64,000 nucleotides of DNA from Cohnella nanjingensis (GTDB lineage Bacteria; Bacillota; Bacilli; Paenibacillales; Paenibacillaceae), in the NCBI RefSeq assembly GCF_014212125.1, contig NZ_JACJVP010000025.1, positions 80,503-144,502 on the forward strand, given 5' to 3'. Within the stretch, counting starts at the first letter, position 1. Every line of letters begins with the position of its first letter. Position numbers and translations under genes: made by a program. The notes under the pieces were generated by a model. It saw nothing but the letters and a program-made list of their open reading frames with translations. It had not been told where the DNA came from and did not search any database. Below, one piece after another: positions 50,937 to 59,478 of this stretch.

Positions 50937-51527
50937 TCAGGGCGTCAGCGCCCTAACGAACAGCTCGATGCTCGACTCCATAAATTCTAGCATCGTAAGA
51001 CTGGTGATGAGCGACGCATTTCCGTGCAACGAAGTCATGAAGGCCCCGTAGTTCATCCACAAGAAAGTCATCGCCTGCGCCTCTGTGCTGGTCTCGATCA
51101 GCTTGCCTCTCTCCTGCATGGCAGCGAAATAATTCTTCAGCATCTCCTTCAATAGCTGCGGATGCCGCTGCGCCTTCTCCCGCAAATCGATCAACTCATC
51201 GTCCTTGAGGACGATCATGAACATCCTGCGGTTGCGGTTCATGATCTCATGATAACTACGGCTGATCAGACGCAGATCCGTCCGTAAGTCCCACACCAAC
51301 TGCTCCCGGAAGATCGACTCCATCGTTCCCGTGTAGTAGAACCGGTCGACGGCCGCGCCGAGCAAGTTCATCTTGCTCCCGAAATTCCGGAATAGCGTCA
51401 CCTCGTTTACGCCGGCAGCCGCCGCAATCTCCTTGGTAGTTACGCCCTTGTACCCTTTCTCGGACATCAGCTCGATCGCGGCTAAGAGGATCTTGTCTTT
51501 GTTGTTCAACGTGTCCATCGTCTCCAT
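50937..51527 (-). CDS. TetR family transcriptional regulator
   Basis: About 196 residues. The N-terminal TetR HTH is clear (ILLAAIELMSEKGYKGVTTK, then EIAAAAGVNEVTLFRNFGSK), and the C-terminal ligand domain is all-helical. I chose the ATG at 51527, four bases after AGGA; the ATG at 51518 (nine bases on) is an alternative. The frame open to 51560 begins exactly at a perfect palindrome that is better read as its operator. It probably represses itself and the SRPBCC gene. Ligand unknown. Confidence 0.9.
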   Translation of the reverse strand: METMDTLNNKDKILLAAIELMSEKGYKGVTTKEIAAAAGVNEVTLFRNFGSKMNLLGAAVDRFYYTGTMESIFREQLVWDLRTDLRLISRSYHEIMNRNRRMFMIVLKDDELIDLREKAQRHPQLLKEMLKNYFAAMQERGKLIETSTEAQAMTFLWMNYGAFMTSLHGNASLITSLTMLEFMESSIELFVRALTP

Positions 51528-51540
51528 GTCTTCCTGCTGA

Positions 51541-51560
51541 ATGCAAGTACTTACTTGCAT
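51541..51560. promoter_or_regulatory. Perfect 20-bp palindromic operator in front of the TetR gene
   Basis: ATGCAAGTA and TACTTGCAT form perfect nine-base arms around a two-base centre. It lies 14 bases upstream of the chosen TetR start. Size and symmetry fit a TetR-dimer operator, so autoregulation is likely. Confidence 0.75.
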
Positions 51561-51688
51561 CGTATGCCTTCAATATATCCAGGTTCACCGGGATTGTCAA
51601 ATGAAATGCCTTCATCTATGCCGTAAATGGCTAAGTACTCAAAACAAAGAGCTGCCCGTTAGACAGCTCCACATCACTCTAAACGATA

Positions 51689-51970
51689 TTAAATTCCATG
51701 GATTAGATTCCACATCCGTCTACGATGGTAAGGATTTTCAGGATCTATGCAGCAATTCATCAGCCACTGGGCCGCGTTCTCTCTTTGTTCGGGTGTGACC
51801 GGCACTCCCAAACAATCGGATAGCCGATCAATCATCTGGCAGCACTTGCCGTGGTCTTTTAAATCTTCAAATCGATGGGACCTAAGAATGCCGCAAACGC
51901 GGTTGAAATGCAGAGGGTTCATGAATTTACACCGGAACGTCCTCATTAATTGCGGGTCAAGGTATGGCAT
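51689..51970 (-). CDS. Conserved-looking small hypothetical protein
   Basis: A 93-residue protein I cannot place in a family. It is rich in Cys (five), His, Arg and Met: LHFNRVCGILRSHRFEDLKD, CCQMIDRLSDCLGVPVTPEQ, then a WLMNCC pair. The ending NPYHRRRMWNLIHGI is strongly basic. The mid-part looks like a short helical domain. The ATG follows GGAGG at good distance, and a second GGAGG lies just before, so translation is likely efficient. Neighbours are a TetR gene on one side and the sporulenol-type cyclase on the other, all on the same strand. A 130-base gap after the cyclase stop separates it from that gene. Confidence 0.65.
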   Translation of the reverse strand: MPYLDPQLMRTFRCKFMNPLHFNRVCGILRSHRFEDLKDHGKCCQMIDRLSDCLGVPVTPEQRENAAQWLMNCCIDPENPYHRRRMWNLIHGI

Positions 51971-52108
51971 AATTCCTCCAATTCCTCCTTTCGTATTGAT
52001 CGTTTTCTCGCCATTAAAGCTTTCTCCGGCTTTGTGGCGGTTAGTTTAGCATATGTGATCGTTCAGAAAGCGGACAGGGCTGCTTTCTCGTAGAAGTGAA
52101 ATTGATTA

Positions 52109-53968
52109 TTAGCAGCAGCCTTTGTATTTCTTCAAATAATGACTCAAGGTGAGCAAGGGCCAAATATGGGGATAACTGTGATAATGAATATAGAAATGCC
52201 CGGGCAGGCCTGCGCCGATTGGGTACGATGATCGTTTGCTGTCCTGCCTGTTCCACTCTATTAAATTGGCCAGTCCTTTATTGATCTCTTCAGTTGGCTG
52301 ATCATGGACGACAATGAGGGTATCGAGTGCCAAGGCCGTGTGAACCACCGTAGAGTAGGGAGCAGAAACATACTCTTTGCGTACATCGCTCTTGCAAGAC
52401 TCGCCCCACCCACCGTCCAATTGCCTGATCTTTAACAGCCAGTCAATCGCTCGATGAACATTCAGATGATCGGCAGACATCCCGACTGCTCTCATCCCGG
52501 TGACAGCGGCCCATGTACCATAGATGAAAGAAATTCCCCACCGACCATACCATGATCCATCTTTTTTTTGATTTTTGATAAGCCAATGTACACTGTCTTG
52601 AACTCGGGGATGAGTCATAGTCAATTTGAATTGACTGCCCAAAAATTCAAGGGTACGACCTGTTATATCCGCTGCAGACGGATCTACAGCCGTATCGGCA
52701 AAGTTCTGTATATTGAATAGGCGAGCTATCGATGGGATGCTGTTCTTTTCAAAGGCTGCCCAGCCCCCATCATCGTTTTGCATTCCTAACAACCAGTTAA
52801 CTCCTGTTCTCCACGCCTCCCGATAGTCTGATTGATGGTCGGCAAACCGCGTAAGCGCCCGCAAGACGACCTGCGTATCATCCACGTCCGGATTTGCGGT
52901 GCTGCTTTCAGAAAATCCCCATCCTCCTGCGGGGCGAACAAGAGCGTTCCCTCCCTTCTCCCTTAGATCTCTTTGTTGAAGAGCAAGTAAATATCGAGCA
53001 GCATTCTGAATCGCCGAATCTTCTGTCGTTAGCCCCGCTTCCTGTAAAGAATGGCAGATCAGCGCCGTGTCCCATACCGTAGAAGGAGAGTTCTGAATAT
53101 GGGCCTCATCGTTTAGTCGGTACCCAAAAGAGGTTAACCCCTGAATGGCATGCTGAATAACAGGAGAATCATGCTCGTAGCCGAGAGACAGAAGAGCGTA
53201 AATCATGAAGAAGGTGGCGCTCGCATAACTGCCGAGAGTACCGTCCTGTACTATATTTTGCAGCATATGATGCTCCGCTTTCTTAATAGCCGCCTTAGAG
53301 ATAGGATTAGTTGGCCGGCGTTTCGAAAATACATGTAACCAACGACCCTTTCTATCCAGTCTCCTGTGTTTACGAGTTACGAATAAGTGAGTGATGTCCG
53401 GCGCGGATGGCTTCCTAAGCGAGTATTTCCCGTGGCAAAGAATCAATACGGGGGCAAAATGAATGCGAACATAGGAACTCCATCTGTAAAAACTAAAGGG
53501 GATAAACTTAGGCATATGCAATAAGAATAGCGGGATCGGATAAAAGGCAGGCCAGGGGTAGAGATGATTTAAAGCCAGCATGAACTTGGTGGAAATATGA
53601 GCATTCTCGACTCCGCCGTTACGAAGGATAAAGGCTTCCGCCAATTGCATATGGCGGTCATGTCGATCTGAATACCCAGAAAGCAGCAGCCCGGCATAAG
53701 CCTCGATCGTAGAAGAGAGATGACCTTCATCATCGTCGTACTGCTTCCATGCTCCATTCGCTGCCTGTTTGTTCAGCAAGCGCTGACCCAGCAAGGGAAT
53801 AAGCTCCTTGTGTTGGCTGTTAAGGGTGCTTAAGAGAATCATCATATAGGCGTCATTCACAGGTCCTGTTTCAAAACAATACCTCCAAGACCCGTCCACC
53901 TGTTGTTCCGTCTTCAGGCGGCTGATGTATCGTTCAATTTCTAATTGTACTTTCTCCAGCAACTCCAT
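52109..53968 (-). CDS. sqhC: Squalene-hopene-cyclase family protein, sporulenol synthase type
   Basis: A 619-residue class II terpene cyclase, close to the 632 residues of Bacillus subtilis sporulenol synthase. The protonating DxDD-type motif is PDVDDTQ (361-364). QW-type repeats are visible (QQVDGSWRY, NDDGGWAAFE, KDGSWYGRWG, LDGGWGESC). By family it cyclises tetraprenyl-beta-curcumene to sporulenol, a membrane terpenoid linked to spores. I chose the ATG at 53968 with GGGGTG upstream; a GTG at 53995 adds nine residues. The gene is AT-rich compared with most of the window. No prenyl synthase is nearby, so substrate supply must come from elsewhere. Confidence 0.88.
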   Translation of the reverse strand: MELLEKVQLEIERYISRLKTEQQVDGSWRYCFETGPVNDAYMMILLSTLNSQHKELIPLLGQRLLNKQAANGAWKQYDDDEGHLSSTIEAYAGLLLSGYSDRHDRHMQLAEAFILRNGGVENAHISTKFMLALNHLYPWPAFYPIPLFLLHMPKFIPFSFYRWSSYVRIHFAPVLILCHGKYSLRKPSAPDITHLFVTRKHRRLDRKGRWLHVFSKRRPTNPISKAAIKKAEHHMLQNIVQDGTLGSYASATFFMIYALLSLGYEHDSPVIQHAIQGLTSFGYRLNDEAHIQNSPSTVWDTALICHSLQEAGLTTEDSAIQNAARYLLALQQRDLREKGGNALVRPAGGWGFSESSTANPDVDDTQVVLRALTRFADHQSDYREAWRTGVNWLLGMQNDDGGWAAFEKNSIPSIARLFNIQNFADTAVDPSAADITGRTLEFLGSQFKLTMTHPRVQDSVHWLIKNQKKDGSWYGRWGISFIYGTWAAVTGMRAVGMSADHLNVHRAIDWLLKIRQLDGGWGESCKSDVRKEYVSAPYSTVVHTALALDTLIVVHDQPTEEINKGLANLIEWNRQDSKRSSYPIGAGLPGHFYIHYHSYPHIWPLLTLSHYLKKYKGCC

Positions 53969-54162
53969 ATTTACACCCCGAAACGGGAGGTTCACACCTC
54001 ATTTGGCTCATACTATGTACGGTGTGAAACTTTGGTGGAGGTTTTCACCCTAGCAGGCTGAATTTCAATCATTTGCCTAGATGAGCATTTGCTATGGAGG
54101 AGAGTCTCTATACAACTACTTTGCAGGGTATCTAACAGCTGCGCCGTGATTGCGCCAAAGCC

Positions 54163-54186
54163 AAAAAAGCGCCCTGAGAGGCGCTT
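54163..54186 (-). terminator. Rho-independent terminator of the ketosynthase operon
   Basis: AAGCGCC pairs with GGCGCTT around a six-base loop and is followed by six T residues on the minus strand, 80 bases after the stop codon of the leftward gene at 54266. Confidence 0.85.
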
Positions 54187-54265
54187 GAAAGTCGTCGATT
54201 GCGGCCATATGAACGCTAACCGCAGCCACCGTCAACCTGCTATAGCTGCTGCGCTTGCTCTTTGC

Positions 54266-55189
54266 CTATGCCTGCGCCTGCGCTTGCTCCCGCTCTTGCG
54301 CCTGCTCCTGTTCCTGCCGTTGCTGCTTGTGCTTCAGCTCGACGAGGAGCGCATGAAGCTGCTCGGTCGCGAGCCCGTGCAGCACGAGGCGGAATCCGGC
54401 CTTCAGCGTGGTGAGCGGCACCATCGGATGCTTGTTGTTGATGAGGGCCAGCCGGTCGTTGTTGCCGATGATCTTGGAGGCGAGGATGCCGACGGTCTCG
54501 TCCAGCTGCAGCGAGTTGGTCGCGCGCCAGAAGTCGTTGTCCGTCAGGAATAGCTGATAGACGGGCGTGAAGCACTCGATCGCCGTCGTCAGATCCAAGA
54601 AGTTCGTCCATCGCTTCGGCATAGGCTCGATCGGCAGCGGCGCCGTCGTGATGGCGTCGAAGTGGAGCCGCTCCTGCTTCGTCACTTCCAGCCCCTTGTC
54701 CTTCAGCTCCCGGTTGAGATTGATCACGAAGTTGTAGAGATTAAGGTCGTGAATCAAGAACAGGTCGTCCTTGACCGGCTCCAGATTCGTCGGCTTCAGC
54801 GGATTCATCTGGATCTGAACCCCGGGCACGTTGTCGCGGATGAACTGCAGCACCTCGGAGCCGAGATAGAAATGCCGCAGGATCATATAGTTGGCGCTCG
54901 GACTGACGAACGTCTTCATTCCCCCGTACAGCACGCGGTGCAGCAGTCTGGATGACGTAAGGGCTTTGGGGACGACGATCTTGTAGATCTGCAGCAGGAT
55001 GATGAGCAGCCGCGCGAACGGTCTGAGCACGGGCAGCAGGAACTGCCGCGACTTGCTCGAGCAATCCCGGAGGTAGGCCGCTTTGGCCTCCTCGTTGAAC
55101 GGGATGCTCTGGTCGAGGTAGATCGCGAGGAACGGATTGGGGTCGTTCCGGTTATGCGGCATATTTTTGAAATATTCGGCTTCGCTCAT
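54266..55189 (-). CDS. Uncharacterised protein coupled to the ketosynthase fusion
   Basis: A 307-residue protein with no motif I can assign with certainty; it may belong to DUF6999. A helical, partly hydrophobic region lies at about 45-75 (FLLPVLRPFARLLIILLQIY). Conserved-looking phrases are MPHNRNDPNPFLAIYLDQSI, SPSANYMILRHFYLGSEVLQ and HDLNLYNFVINLNREL. It ends with a low-complexity Gln/Glu/Ala tail (QQRQEQEQAQEREQAQAQA) encoded by a short DNA repeat. The start ATG overlaps the ketosynthase stop by four bases (ATGA), so the two are translationally coupled and likely act in one pathway. The open frame further upstream is a shadow. Confidence 0.7.
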   Translation of the reverse strand: MSEAEYFKNMPHNRNDPNPFLAIYLDQSIPFNEEAKAAYLRDCSSKSRQFLLPVLRPFARLLIILLQIYKIVVPKALTSSRLLHRVLYGGMKTFVSPSANYMILRHFYLGSEVLQFIRDNVPGVQIQMNPLKPTNLEPVKDDLFLIHDLNLYNFVINLNRELKDKGLEVTKQERLHFDAITTAPLPIEPMPKRWTNFLDLTTAIECFTPVYQLFLTDNDFWRATNSLQLDETVGILASKIIGNNDRLALINNKHPMVPLTTLKAGFRLVLHGLATEQLHALLVELKHKQQRQEQEQAQEREQAQAQA

Positions 55190-57060
55190 ACGTTGCCCAG
55201 CTCCTCTAACTGTAGAAGATACAAGCGCGCGGTCGTCTTGGCCGTCTTCACGATCGCGCCGGCGATGTCCGCCGTCAGCATCGGATGCTGAACGACCGTC
55301 TCCAGCCGTTCGAAGTGCTTCTCGTCCGAGTCGCCGTGATACAGCAGGAACGACACTTGCTCGTCGCTGAGCGACAGCTGATCGCGGATCATCTCTCCCC
55401 AATATCGCGCCATCCTGCAGCCTAGCCCCTCGATGATCCACATCGCGCCGATCAGATCATAGGGATGCTCGCGGCTCGCCCGCTGGAACAGGTAGGCGGA
55501 CAGCGCTTCGCTGCCGATATTTTTCTCCCCGGATTGGATCTTGGCCAGATCGCCGCCGACGGCGACGTAGTTCCGCTCCAGAATCTGAAAGTCCCGATGC
55601 TCGTCGCGCGCATGCGCGATGAAGGTGGAGCGCAGGTCGATATGCGCGATCGGAATGTAGGAAGCCGCGCGGGCGATCCACTGCGAGCCGTCGATCACCT
55701 GCTGGCGGACGTTCTCCATCAGCGCCTTGTAGTCGTCTAGCGTGAACTTGCGGCGATACAGCTTGTGGATGATCGGGACCTGCGCGAGCTTCCGTTCGAA
55801 GTCGATCCAGACTTGGACGAGCTGCCGCACCAGCTGTTCCTGAACGGCATCCGACGAATCGTATTCCAGCTCCGGCGCTGCCGGCTGGCGCGCTTCGAAG
55901 GGCTGATCGCGAACCGCGCTTCGGTCTCCGGCCGCCGATCCGACGACGGTCAGCAGCATGAACGAAGTCTGGAACCTGCCGCTCTCCGGCACCATGCACA
56001 GCACTTGCTCGCCTGGCGAGAGCGTCCCCTCGTTCAACAGCTCCTCGAGCATAATATAGATCGAAGCCGCCCCCGTGTTGCCCTTCGTGTACAGATTCGT
56101 GAACCACTTCTCCTCCGGGATCGTGAGCCCGCCCAACCGCAGCAGCCGGAAGATCTCGTCGCGGAAAAAGTGGGACGAGTAGTGGCACACCATCCAATCG
56201 ATCGCGGACGGATCCGCCCGCCCTTCCTCCACGAGCTCGAAGAAGCGCTGTACGCCGACCTTCGGCATCTCGTTGACCAGCCTTATATCCTGCTTCAGGT
56301 TTACCGCCCCGTCGTCCGCCGCTTCGTGGACGGACCGGTAATCGAGCCACGAAGCCGGCTGCTCCTGTTCCTTCATGCCCGCGTACATGCAGACCTCGTA
56401 GTTGGGCGCGTAGGACCGGTTGTCGATCCATTCGATGCGCAGCGACAGCCCGGTGGGCGCAGGCTTGCTCTGCAGCACGGCCGCGCCGGCTCCGTCCGAC
56501 AGCATAAAGCGGAGGAAGTCGGTATCGAACGGCACCGGACAGTCCGCGTTCGCCGTCTGCGCTTCGTAGCGGGTATGCTTGAAGGCGCGGCTCGGGAACT
56601 CGCTCGCGCAAGAGAGCGCAGTCGCGTGCTCGCCTGACTGTATGTGCAGGTAGGCATTCTTGAGCGCGTGCATGCCGCTGGCGCAGACGCCGTGATGCGT
56701 GGCGATCTCCATGACGGGCAATCCGCTCTCGGCATGAACCATGCTGGCGAATCCGGGGACGAGCAGATCTCCTTGCGTCGTAGCCGCAGCCAGGAATCTG
56801 ATCTTCTCCTCCAGCGATTCGGCATGGCGATCTATAGCGTCCCGAATCGCCAGTGACGCCATCTCCGCATTGGAATACCGGCTCTTCTGCTCCTTGTCGA
56901 TGGCATAGTGCCGATAGCGGATCCGATTCTGCTCGAGGATACGGCGTTTGGACTTGGAGCCTCTGCCGCCTACCCGTCCGAGATAATCCTCCATCTCGTC
57001 GTTGCCGATCGGCGGGCCGGGGAGGAACTTTCCGATGCTCGTAATATAGACGGGGTTCAT
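55186..57060 (-). CDS. StlD/DarB-type beta-ketosynthase fused to a haem-oxygenase-like diiron domain
   Basis: A 624-residue two-domain protein. Residues 1-370 form a KAS III-like ketosynthase of the StlD/DarB kind, with the triad C126 (HHGVCASGMHAL), H293 (VCHYSSHFF) and N328 (YTKGNTGAAS). A Pro/Ala/Glu-rich linker follows (about 378-402). Residues 405-624 form an all-helical domain. It has possible metal ligands in the RDEHRD segment (485-490), E544 (WIIEGLG) and H575-x3-D579-x2-H582, as in haem-oxygenase-like diiron oxidases. DarB enzymes make dialkylresorcinol precursors. The fusion suggests condensation followed by an oxidation or decarboxylation. ATG at 57060 five bases after GGAGG. Confidence 0.85.
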   Translation of the reverse strand: MNPVYITSIGKFLPGPPIGNDEMEDYLGRVGGRGSKSKRRILEQNRIRYRHYAIDKEQKSRYSNAEMASLAIRDAIDRHAESLEEKIRFLAAATTQGDLLVPGFASMVHAESGLPVMEIATHHGVCASGMHALKNAYLHIQSGEHATALSCASEFPSRAFKHTRYEAQTANADCPVPFDTDFLRFMLSDGAGAAVLQSKPAPTGLSLRIEWIDNRSYAPNYEVCMYAGMKEQEQPASWLDYRSVHEAADDGAVNLKQDIRLVNEMPKVGVQRFFELVEEGRADPSAIDWMVCHYSSHFFRDEIFRLLRLGGLTIPEEKWFTNLYTKGNTGAASIYIMLEELLNEGTLSPGEQVLCMVPESGRFQTSFMLLTVVGSAAGDRSAVRDQPFEARQPAAPELEYDSSDAVQEQLVRQLVQVWIDFERKLAQVPIIHKLYRRKFTLDDYKALMENVRQQVIDGSQWIARAASYIPIAHIDLRSTFIAHARDEHRDFQILERNYVAVGGDLAKIQSGEKNIGSEALSAYLFQRASREHPYDLIGAMWIIEGLGCRMARYWGEMIRDQLSLSDEQVSFLLYHGDSDEKHFERLETVVQHPMLTADIAGAIVKTAKTTARLYLLQLEELGNV

Positions 57061-57260
57061 CGCACACCTCCGGTAATGGGTCGTATCCCCATCATCGGTC
57101 ATGTCCCCCGTATCGGCTAGTTCTAACTTTATGTAGTACCAGGGCGCAAGCTGGTAAGCAAAAACGTTCATGACGCCGTCTTCCCGGAAGAGGGCGACAC
57201 GCATTTATCGGAGATCATATAGAAATGGATAGGCGTGAAACTTAGAAATGATGTATGACT

Positions 57261-57304
57261 AAAAAGCCTCCCTCACGGCAGCAACTTGCTGCAGAGGAAG
57301 GCTT
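57261..57304 (-). terminator. Rho-independent terminator after the Wadjet operon
   Basis: AAGCCTCCCTC pairs imperfectly with GAGGAAGGCTT, enclosing an inner GCAGCAA/TTGCTGC stem. Five T residues follow on the minus strand. Confidence 0.8.
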
Positions 57305-57433
57305 CATGGCGTTAATCATTCGCTCGCTAAACCAAGCTGCATCCGGCGGTGGCGGCGGATGCGGCAGACGATGTCGGGTCCGGTTGTGACGCCCCCTTTA
57401 CGGCGGGTGCCGCCCGTCCCTCCGTCCGGATCT

Positions 57434-57799
57434 TCACATAGTGCGTGCAATAGCGACGTTCAACTGGGGATCGCCCGATTTGGAGAATCGGAGCGGGCGT
57501 TTCGCGCCTTTTCCCCAGGACATATAGGCGGTCCAGGATTCTCTCAGGTTCAGATCCTTCGCCGTCTTCCGGAATTCCTACATGATGAAGCTGAATTGCG
57601 CCAAATTCCCGTGCAGGACGCGCTCCAGATAAGGAACCCTGCCGAAGCGCCATTCTTCAACGAGCTTCGGCGTGATTTTCTCCAGCTTCAAGAACAAATC
57701 CAGCAGGCTCGCATACCCCTTTTCGTTGATCAGGCGATGCACGGTTTGACGAACTTTGCTCTGCAATTCCTGCCTATTCAAGTTTATCGATCCCTTCAT
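57434..57799 (-). pseudogene. Broken small conserved gene at the end of the Wadjet operon
   Basis: The frame starts with ATG 57799 inside the last codons of jetD and reads NRQELQSKVRQTVHRLINEK and WRFGRVPYLERVLHGNL. It reaches a TAG at 57578. The same frame continues beyond the stop with EFRKTAKDLNLRESWTAYMS and RPLRFSKSGDP. A change to the next frame then gives RRYCTHYV. From memory, intact relatives in Bacilli are proteins of about 110 residues with the order WRFGRVPYLERV, RFSKSGDP and THYV. One internal stop and one frameshift thus explain what is seen. Function is unknown. The first 73 codons could still be translated. Confidence 0.7.
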
Positions 57800-59477
57800 G
57801 GGATAAATTACGAGATAAAGCCGATTGCCAATCCTCCGCGAGCGTATCGACCCATAGTTCCTGATGAAGCTTCATGCCGGAAGCCGCCGCCGTCCCGGGC
57901 AGCAAGCCGTCCCATAGCGTTGTCAGTCTAGCCATCCGTTCGCGTTCGGCCGCCGTCATCGGGAATCCGCGGGATGCATGCCGGGAGAACCACTCAGCGT
58001 CCATTCGCCAGGCCCGAAAGCTGTTCGGGAACCGCTGCTGCAAGCTCCGCGCAATCTCCAAGCCCGCCACGTCCAGGTCGCCAGAGTAATAGAGAGGCGG
58101 TGGCGGCGCGGTGGCCGGCTCAAGGAACAGCTTGAGCAGTTGGACCACCGCGACGCTGGGCTGCCCATTGCCGCAAACGAGCATGGGGAGGTCTCGCCCC
58201 CCGCCGGGAGAAAACCGGGGCCTCCGGCTGCCATAACGCCTCACGGCTTCATCGACCAGCACCGCGAATACGGAAGGATTCTCCACCGCATAGACGGCCG
58301 AGGGACGAATCCGCTCCACCTCGTCGGGCTTCAGCTTCTCCACCTGGCGAAGCGTCAGCACGCGCTCCTCCCATGCGTCGTACCACCCGGGCGAGAAGAA
58401 CATCACTTGCGAGGACAAGTCGTCGTCCGCGATGCCGCCCATGCGGTAACCTTCGCGAATGAGCAGAGCGCGCGACAGGTTCCGCATGTCCTCTTCTAGT
58501 CCGGCTGTCGCTGTCGACTCTGCTGCATATCCCGGCTCGTCGGCTGCCCATTCCTGTCCGGCTGCCGTCTCCATAGCTCCCGCCCCCGTAGATTCGCCTG
58601 CCAACCCGTCCGCTGCCCCCCGGGCTTGCTCGTCCAGCTCTCTCGCCGCCAGAGAAGTCAGTTCCTCCTCCCGCTCGTGAAAGACCGCAACCAGCCCCCA
58701 CCAGAACAGCCTGCCGAGCGGCTGCTTCCAATCGAGCGCATGCGCGTCACCCGTGATCCGGGCGGCCAGTACCGGCAGCCGAAGCGGGAGCGGCGTGCGA
58801 TCCGTCGTGTGATCGGGGGCGCCTGCCGGCGCGTGCCCCTCCGCGCCGGACGGCGCATCGCAAGCATCCTGGCGCCGGTGCTTAGCAGCTGCTAGGAGCG
58901 CCCTCACACAATCGCGCAGACAGTCGGCCGCCGCGGCACGCTGCATCGCGAACGCCAGACGCAGCGTGCGGGAGCCGGGAGACGTTCCCGTGCCCAGTCC
59001 GCTCACCCACTCTGCGATGCGGTGGCCGTACCGATGGCCGCTCAATCCGAGTCCAGCCTCCAGCGCCGCCCGCTCTTGTTGAATGAGCGCCTGCCATGCC
59101 GCCTCCTCCTCCGCCTGCATTTCTGCTCGGGTGTACAGACTCGCCCCGTCCAGCGCCTCGAACAGCTCCGGCACCGCCATCGCGAACCTGCTGGCGAGCA
59201 GCAGCTTCTCAAATCGCGCGATCGAATACTTCAAAGCAGCATCCGTACCTGCGCCGGATGCAGACGGACGCACCGGCGTATAGGTCCCGTAGAAGCCGTC
59301 CAGCGCCTCCCGTTCCGTCTCCGTTAAGCCTGTCAGCGCGATGGTGCCGCGCGCCCCCGCCCGCGAAGCTTCGTACTTCGCGCGCAGCAGGGCAAGGAAA
59401 CGGGCAAAGCCCGGCTGACCGAAATATTCGCGCGCCGCGCGTCGAAGCCCCTCCGCCCGCTCATTCGGACCGCTCAC
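57774..59477 (-). CDS. jetD: Wadjet type III JetD (DUF2399/TIGR02679-like, Toprim nuclease)
   Basis: A 567-residue protein, the nuclease subunit of the Wadjet SMC complex, which cuts closed circular DNA. The C-terminal Toprim-like DUF2399 part spans about 380-560. It has the acidic E of AVENPSVFAVLVDEA, then MLVCGNGQPSVAVVQLLKLF and the metal-binding YYSGDLDVAGLEIA (D-x-D). The helical N-terminal part covers the remainder. I chose the GTG at 59477, eight bases after GGGAG and just past the jetC stop. The ATG at 59501 overlaps jetC by 23 bases. Family members often have LVC-T/x-E-GQPS; here G-N-G replaces it. Confidence 0.85.
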   Translation of the reverse strand: MSGPNERAEGLRRAAREYFGQPGFARFLALLRAKYEASRAGARGTIALTGLTETEREALDGFYGTYTPVRPSASGAGTDAALKYSIARFEKLLLASRFAMAVPELFEALDGASLYTRAEMQAEEEAAWQALIQQERAALEAGLGLSGHRYGHRIAEWVSGLGTGTSPGSRTLRLAFAMQRAAAADCLRDCVRALLAAAKHRRQDACDAPSGAEGHAPAGAPDHTTDRTPLPLRLPVLAARITGDAHALDWKQPLGRLFWWGLVAVFHEREEELTSLAARELDEQARGAADGLAGESTGAGAMETAAGQEWAADEPGYAAESTATAGLEEDMRNLSRALLIREGYRMGGIADDDLSSQVMFFSPGWYDAWEERVLTLRQVEKLKPDEVERIRPSAVYAVENPSVFAVLVDEAVRRYGSRRPRFSPGGGRDLPMLVCGNGQPSVAVVQLLKLFLEPATAPPPPLYYSGDLDVAGLEIARSLQQRFPNSFRAWRMDAEWFSRHASRGFPMTAAERERMARLTTLWDGLLPGTAAASGMKLHQELWVDTLAEDWQSALSRNLSHEGIDKLE

Positions 59478-59478
59478 T

